Below, piece by piece: positions 60,739 through 64,000 of a stretch of DNA of 64,000 nucleotides. Position 1 is the first letter of the stretch. Each line of letters starts with the position of its first letter. The DNA is from Nonomuraea rhodomycinica (lineage in GTDB: Bacteria > Actinomycetota > Actinomycetes > Streptosporangiales > Streptosporangiaceae). A program made the position numbers and the translations under genes. The notes beneath the pieces were generated by a model. That model was given only the letters and a program-made list of their open reading frames with translations, ran no database searches and was not told the DNA's origin. Location of the stretch: contig NZ_JABWGO010000007.1 in NCBI RefSeq assembly GCF_013363995.1, positions 124,001-188,000 on the forward strand, read 5' to 3'.

Positions 60739-62172
60739 TCAGCCGCAGTGCTCGAACTCGCTCGTGTAGGTGGCGGTGCCGACCGAGCCGCCCCACTTGA
60801 CGCACTTGTCCGCGGCCGCGGCCTGGACCGGGCCCGCGTAGTAGTCGAAGTTCCCCGTGTCGGTCTTGCGCGCGGCGCCCTTGACCTCCAGGAAGGCGCT
60901 GGTCGCGCTGGCCTTGCCGAGCGAGGTCTTCTTGATGGTGGCGACGCAGTTCTTGCCGGCCGAGCTGTTGTACATCAGGTAGACCGTGCCGCTGGTGCCG
61001 AGGGCCTGCGAGTCGATGGTCTTGTAGCCGGAGCCGCAGACCTCCTCGGCGGTGTGCGGGTTGGTGGCGCCGCCGCCGCCCGTGCCGCCGGTCACGTAGC
61101 TCATGTACTTCGTCCAGTTCCAGTGCGAGCCCGGGTCGGTGTGGTCGGAGCCCGGCACCTGGACGTGGCCGATGATGTGGCTGCGGTCCTTCGGGATGCC
61201 GTAACGGTCGGCGATGTTGCGGGTCAGCGCGGCGGAGGCGCGGTACATCTGGTCGGTGAACCAGGACGCGTCGCTGATGTAGCCCTCGTGCTCGATGCCG
61301 ATCGAGCGCTGGTTGTAGGTGCTGTTGCCCGCGTGCCAGGCGCGGTTCTTCTCCCGCACCATCTGCGTGATCTGGCCGTCGGAGGAGCGCACCACGTAGT
61401 GGGCGGAGACCTTGGCCGCCGGGTTCTGGAACCACGAGATGGAGCCGGCGTAGGAGCCCTGCGTCACGTGGATGATGATCCGGTCGATCTTGTTGCTGGT
61501 CGGCCGGTTGGAGACCGCGTAGTTGGCGGAGCTGGCCGCCTTCCACAGGGCGCCGGGGTAGTCCGTGGACGAGGCGAGGGCGCGCGGCTCGTCGTCGGCG
61601 TACTTGCCGCGGTCCGGCGTCACCTGCACGGGCTCGGTCTGCACGCCCGCCGCGTCGACGCCGGAGGCCAGGGCCTCGTAGACGGCGTCGGCGTAGATGC
61701 GCGCCGTGGCGTCGTCGGCCAGGTTGCCGTACGCGGCGACCGCGCCGTACCACTTGGCGGGGTCCTTGCGGGCGGTGGCGTCCAGCCCGAGCGCGTCGGC
61801 CTTGGCGCGCAGCACGGCGGCGCCGCCCAGGACGTTGGACGCGTCGTCGGTCTTCAGCTTGGCGACGGGCAGGGAGGTGAGCTTGGCCGCCTCCTCCAGC
61901 GCCTTGGTCTTGGGGTTGCTGACCAGGTGCATCACGCCGTAGCCGCCGCTCGCGCTCGGCTCGCCCTCGTGGTTGTCGAGGTGCGTCTCGGCGTAGCCCA
62001 GGGCGACCAGCAGGTCGCGGGGCACCTCGTAGGTGGAGGCGGCCTTGGTGAAGGCGTCGGCCAGGGGGGTGGCCGCGGTGGTGGCGGCGGGGGTCGCGGT
62101 GGCGGCCTGGGCCACCGCCGGGCCGGACAGAGCAATGAGTCCGGCGATCACAAGAGTTGTAGTCTTCATCAT
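60739..62172 (-). CDS. secreted N-acetylmuramoyl-L-alanine amidase with shared C-terminal domain
   Basis: A 477-residue exported amidase. Signal peptide (TTTLVIAGLIALSGPAVAQA), a helical region (about 35-170, similar to a goose-lysozyme or transglycosylase-like domain), then an N-acetylmuramoyl-L-alanine amidase type-2/PGRP domain with IIIHVTQGSYAG, SAHYVVRSSDG, AWHAGN and RSHIIGHVQVPGSDHTDPG. The last 107 residues form a four-Cys domain that is 79/107 identical to the end of the neighbouring M23 peptidase. ATG 62172 starts where the M23 stop ends, so the two are coupled. Confidence 0.9.
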   Translation of the reverse strand: MMKTTTLVIAGLIALSGPAVAQAATATPAATTAATPLADAFTKAASTYEVPRDLLVALGYAETHLDNHEGEPSASGGYGVMHLVSNPKTKALEEAAKLTSLPVAKLKTDDASNVLGGAAVLRAKADALGLDATARKDPAKWYGAVAAYGNLADDATARIYADAVYEALASGVDAAGVQTEPVQVTPDRGKYADDEPRALASSTDYPGALWKAASSANYAVSNRPTSNKIDRIIIHVTQGSYAGSISWFQNPAAKVSAHYVVRSSDGQITQMVREKNRAWHAGNSTYNQRSIGIEHEGYISDASWFTDQMYRASAALTRNIADRYGIPKDRSHIIGHVQVPGSDHTDPGSHWNWTKYMSYVTGGTGGGGATNPHTAEEVCGSGYKTIDSQALGTSGTVYLMYNSSAGKNCVATIKKTSLGKASATSAFLEVKGAARKTDTGNFDYYAGPVQAAAADKCVKWGGSVGTATYTSEFEHCG

Positions 62173-63128
62173 CCGCAATGCTCAGAGGGACTGTTGTAGG
62201 TGGTGGAGCCGGCCGAGCCGCCCCATCTGACGCACTTGCCGGCGGCAGAGGCGGTCACGGGGCCCGCGTAGTACGCGAAGTTGCCGGTGTCGGTCTGGCG
62301 CGCCGCGCCCGCGACCTCCAGATAGGCGGAGACCGCGGTGGCCGTGCCGACCGAGGTCGACTTGATCGTGGCTACGCAGTTCTTGCCGGTGGAGCTGTTG
62401 TAGAGCAGGTAGACCGTGCCGTCGGACCCGAGGGGCGCGGAGTCGATCACCTTGTGGCCGGAGCCGCAGACGGACTCCGCGGTGTGCGGGTTGGTGGTGC
62501 CGCCGCCGCAGGAGTTCCGGGAGGTGACGGTCTGCACCGGGTAGCCGAAGGTCACGCCGTCGAAGACGGCCTTCTGGATGTTCGCCGGGTAACTGGTGCC
62601 CCTGCGGACCTCGAAGTGCAGGTGCGGGGTGATGTCGTTGCCCGGCTTGCTGGTGTTGCCCACCGTGCCGACCGGCTGACCCTGCGACACGCTCTGGCCG
62701 GCGCTCACCGTGCGGCTGTTCAGGTGGGCGTAGTAGGTGGCGTAGCCGTCACCGTGGTCGATCTTGACCAGATTGCCGAAGCCGTTGGCCGAGCCCTGGT
62801 GCGCGGAGATCACGACCGTGCCGGAGGCCGCGGCGACGACGGTGTCGCCGAGGTCCGCGTCCGGGGTGCCGCCCCGGTTGAAGTCGATCTCGTACGACTG
62901 GTGGGCGCTGCTTCCGCTGGAGTCACCCGTCCAGCTCTGGCCGCACGGGAACGGCAGCTGGAAAGTCGGTGCCGCGAGGGTCGTCGCCGTCTCCGCCGTG
63001 GCGGTGGAGGTCGGCGCGGGCACCGGCGAAGCCGTGGGGGAGGGCGCGGGGTCCGCGAAAGCGGCCGTACCTGTCCCCAGACTGACTAAGAGCGCGAAAC
63101 CCGTGATCAGCGCCCCGTTGAGCTTCAT
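62169..63128 (-). CDS. secreted M23 metalloendopeptidase with shared C-terminal domain
   Basis: A 319-residue exported LytM/M23 peptidase. Signal peptide (FALLVSLGTGTAAFA), a Pro/Thr-rich linker, then the M23 domain with H76...D82 and H169-L-H171 in TPHLHFEVRRG, the zinc and catalytic residues. The C-terminal 107 residues repeat the amidase C-terminal domain, with Cys in VCGSG, NCVAT, KCVRW and the terminal HCG. The operon probably delivers two different bond cleavages to the same wall site. It is divergent from a SARP gene. Confidence 0.9.
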   Translation of the reverse strand: MKLNGALITGFALLVSLGTGTAAFADPAPSPTASPVPAPTSTATAETATTLAAPTFQLPFPCGQSWTGDSSGSSAHQSYEIDFNRGGTPDADLGDTVVAAASGTVVISAHQGSANGFGNLVKIDHGDGYATYYAHLNSRTVSAGQSVSQGQPVGTVGNTSKPGNDITPHLHFEVRRGTSYPANIQKAVFDGVTFGYPVQTVTSRNSCGGGTTNPHTAESVCGSGHKVIDSAPLGSDGTVYLLYNSSTGKNCVATIKSTSVGTATAVSAYLEVAGAARQTDTGNFAYYAGPVTASAAGKCVRWGGSAGSTTYNSPSEHCG

Positions 63129-63241
63129 CGGGTGATCCTTTCTGGTGGGATCTCTGAGACAAGGGTGTGCATATGGCGCACAAGAAACGTCCAGACCCGG
63201 TACAAAGAGCTGTCACGCCTCCATAAGGAGCAGATGCGGTC

Positions 63242-64000
63242 ATGACGGTCACTTTTCACGTGCTTGGACCGCTGGAGATCCGGACATCGGGTCAACCCGT
63301 CCGGATCTCCGGCAAGAAACCTCGCCTGCTGCTGGCCACGTTGTTGCTGGAAGCGGGCGGGGTCGTCGGTGCCGACCAGTTGGTCGAGGTGCTCTGGCCC
63401 GAGCGCCCGCCCCGATCCGCGCAGGCGAACCTGCGCACCTATGTGAGCTCGCTCCGGACGGATCTGGGCGAGGACGGCCGATGCCTGCGCGGCAACGGCT
63501 CGGGTTACGCCATCGACGTGCCGGAGGGCGCGCTCGACCTCTTGGTCTTCGAGGAGCTGGTGGGCCAGGCCCGCTACGAGGAGGCGCTGTCCCTGTGGCG
63601 CGGCGCCCCGCTCGCCGACCTGCCGGGCAGCCCCCTCTGGGACCGCCGCCTCGACCCCCTCCACGAGGTGCGGCTGCGCGCGGCCGAGGAGCTGATCAGC
63701 CGGAGGATGGACCAGGGCGACCACGCCGGCGCCGTGAGCGAGTTGCGCGGGCTGCTCGCCGAGCACCCCTACCGCGAGGACCTGTGGGGACGATTACTCC
63801 TGGCCCTGCACCGGGGCGGCAGGAAGGCCGAGGCGCTGCGCGCCTACGCCACGGTCCGGCAGCTCCTCGTGGACGAGCTCGGCGTCGAGCCGGGCACCGG
63901 ACTGCGCGCCGCGTACGAGTCGATCCTCGCCGACGAGGCCCCGCCCGCGGCCCCCCGCCAGCTCCCGCCCGACGTGCCGGACTTCACCGGCCGGGCCGAC
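63242..64000 (+). CDS. SARP-family (AfsR-like) regulator, truncated at window end
   Basis: A SARP activator, with 253 residues visible before the window ends. N-terminal winged-helix DNA-binding domain (FHVLGPLEIRTSGQPVRISG, LLLATLLLEAGGVVGADQLVEVLWPERPP, LRTYVSSLRTDLG), then the bacterial transcriptional activation domain (LWRGAPLADLPG, YREDLWGRLLLALHRGGRKAEALRAYATVR). It ends in DVPDFTGRAD, the usual beginning of an NB-ARC ATPase domain, so a larger AfsR-like protein is expected. It contains a rare TTA codon (63794-63796). ATG 63242 with AAGGAG upstream; an ATG 9 bases upstream is possible but out of frame continuity is the same, so the start could be either. Confidence 0.93.
   Translation, partial: MTVTFHVLGPLEIRTSGQPVRISGKKPRLLLATLLLEAGGVVGADQLVEVLWPERPPRSAQANLRTYVSSLRTDLGEDGRCLRGNGSGYAIDVPEGALDLLVFEELVGQARYEEALSLWRGAPLADLPGSPLWDRRLDPLHEVRLRAAEELISRRMDQGDHAGAVSELRGLLAEHPYREDLWGRLLLALHRGGRKAEALRAYATVRQLLVDELGVEPGTGLRAAYESILADEAPPAAPRQLPPDVPDFTGRAD

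Overview
The window is high-GC DNA with dense, translationally coupled genes (many ATGA, GTGA and TTGA junctions), frequent GTG/TTG starts, an Lsr2 nucleoid protein, a DivIVA coiled-coil protein, a SARP regulator and a SAM-IV riboswitch. This is a chromosomal segment of a filamentous actinomycete. The gene order ftsH-folE-folP-folB-folK-DUF3180 ... panC-(nadBC)-coaX-lysS-lsr2-clpC ... mutY-disA-radA follows the order I recall for Mycobacterium and Streptomyces chromosomes. The flavour of the accessory genes suggests a Streptosporangiaceae-like organism (inference).

Layout. 0-6 kb: ftsH and folE, then a coupled folate operon (folP, an NTF2-like protein, folB, a 50-codon ORF that echoes the folB tail, folK, DUF3180). 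6-14.3 kb: an orphan ribbon-helix-helix protein, a membrane acyltransferase, an orphan NuoD, a DoxX protein, a class-V aminotransferase under a SAM-IV riboswitch, TerC, a cytochrome P450 and a MidA/NDUFAF7-type methyltransferase. 14.7-22.6 kb: cofactor block with DUF2520 protein, panC, a single-frame NadB-NadC fusion, coaX, then a secreted protein and lysS. 22.9-31.5 kb: an HTH-only regulator, an NlpC/P60 hydrolase behind a c-di-AMP (ydaO) riboswitch, an ArgA-like acetyltransferase, two RDD membrane proteins (one with a long Tyr/Gly/Gln/Pro repeat domain), lsr2 and clpC with a ClgR-type box.

31.8-46 kb: an EboE-like protein, a MarR/cupin pair, mutY, disA, radA, a MerR-thioredoxin operon, a methyltransferase, a TIM-barrel/TetR pair, a large membrane Fe-S oxidoreductase, a glycosyltransferase operon and CsoR. 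46-64 kb is more accessory: a disordered protein with TGAW repeats, a lipoprotein, a gamma carbonic anhydrase-like protein, a DivIVA protein, a GntR/small-protein module sharing one operator sequence, VanZ, dienelactone hydrolase, a 2-keto-4-pentenoate hydratase with a substrate-binding lipoprotein, a serine hydrolase, MmcQ/DUF2293, an FKBP-like lipoprotein, two secreted peptidoglycan hydrolases that carry the same C-terminal domain, and the start of a SARP regulator cut by the window end.

Functional links: DisA makes c-di-AMP, and the NlpC/P60 gene 11 kb away has the riboswitch that reads it. The MidA-type methyltransferase lies 5 kb from an orphan NuoD that keeps the arginine methylated in mitochondrial NDUFS2. 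Folate, pantothenate/CoA and NAD synthesis are concentrated in the first 20 kb. No tRNA, rRNA, insertion sequence, prophage or CRISPR array was recognised.
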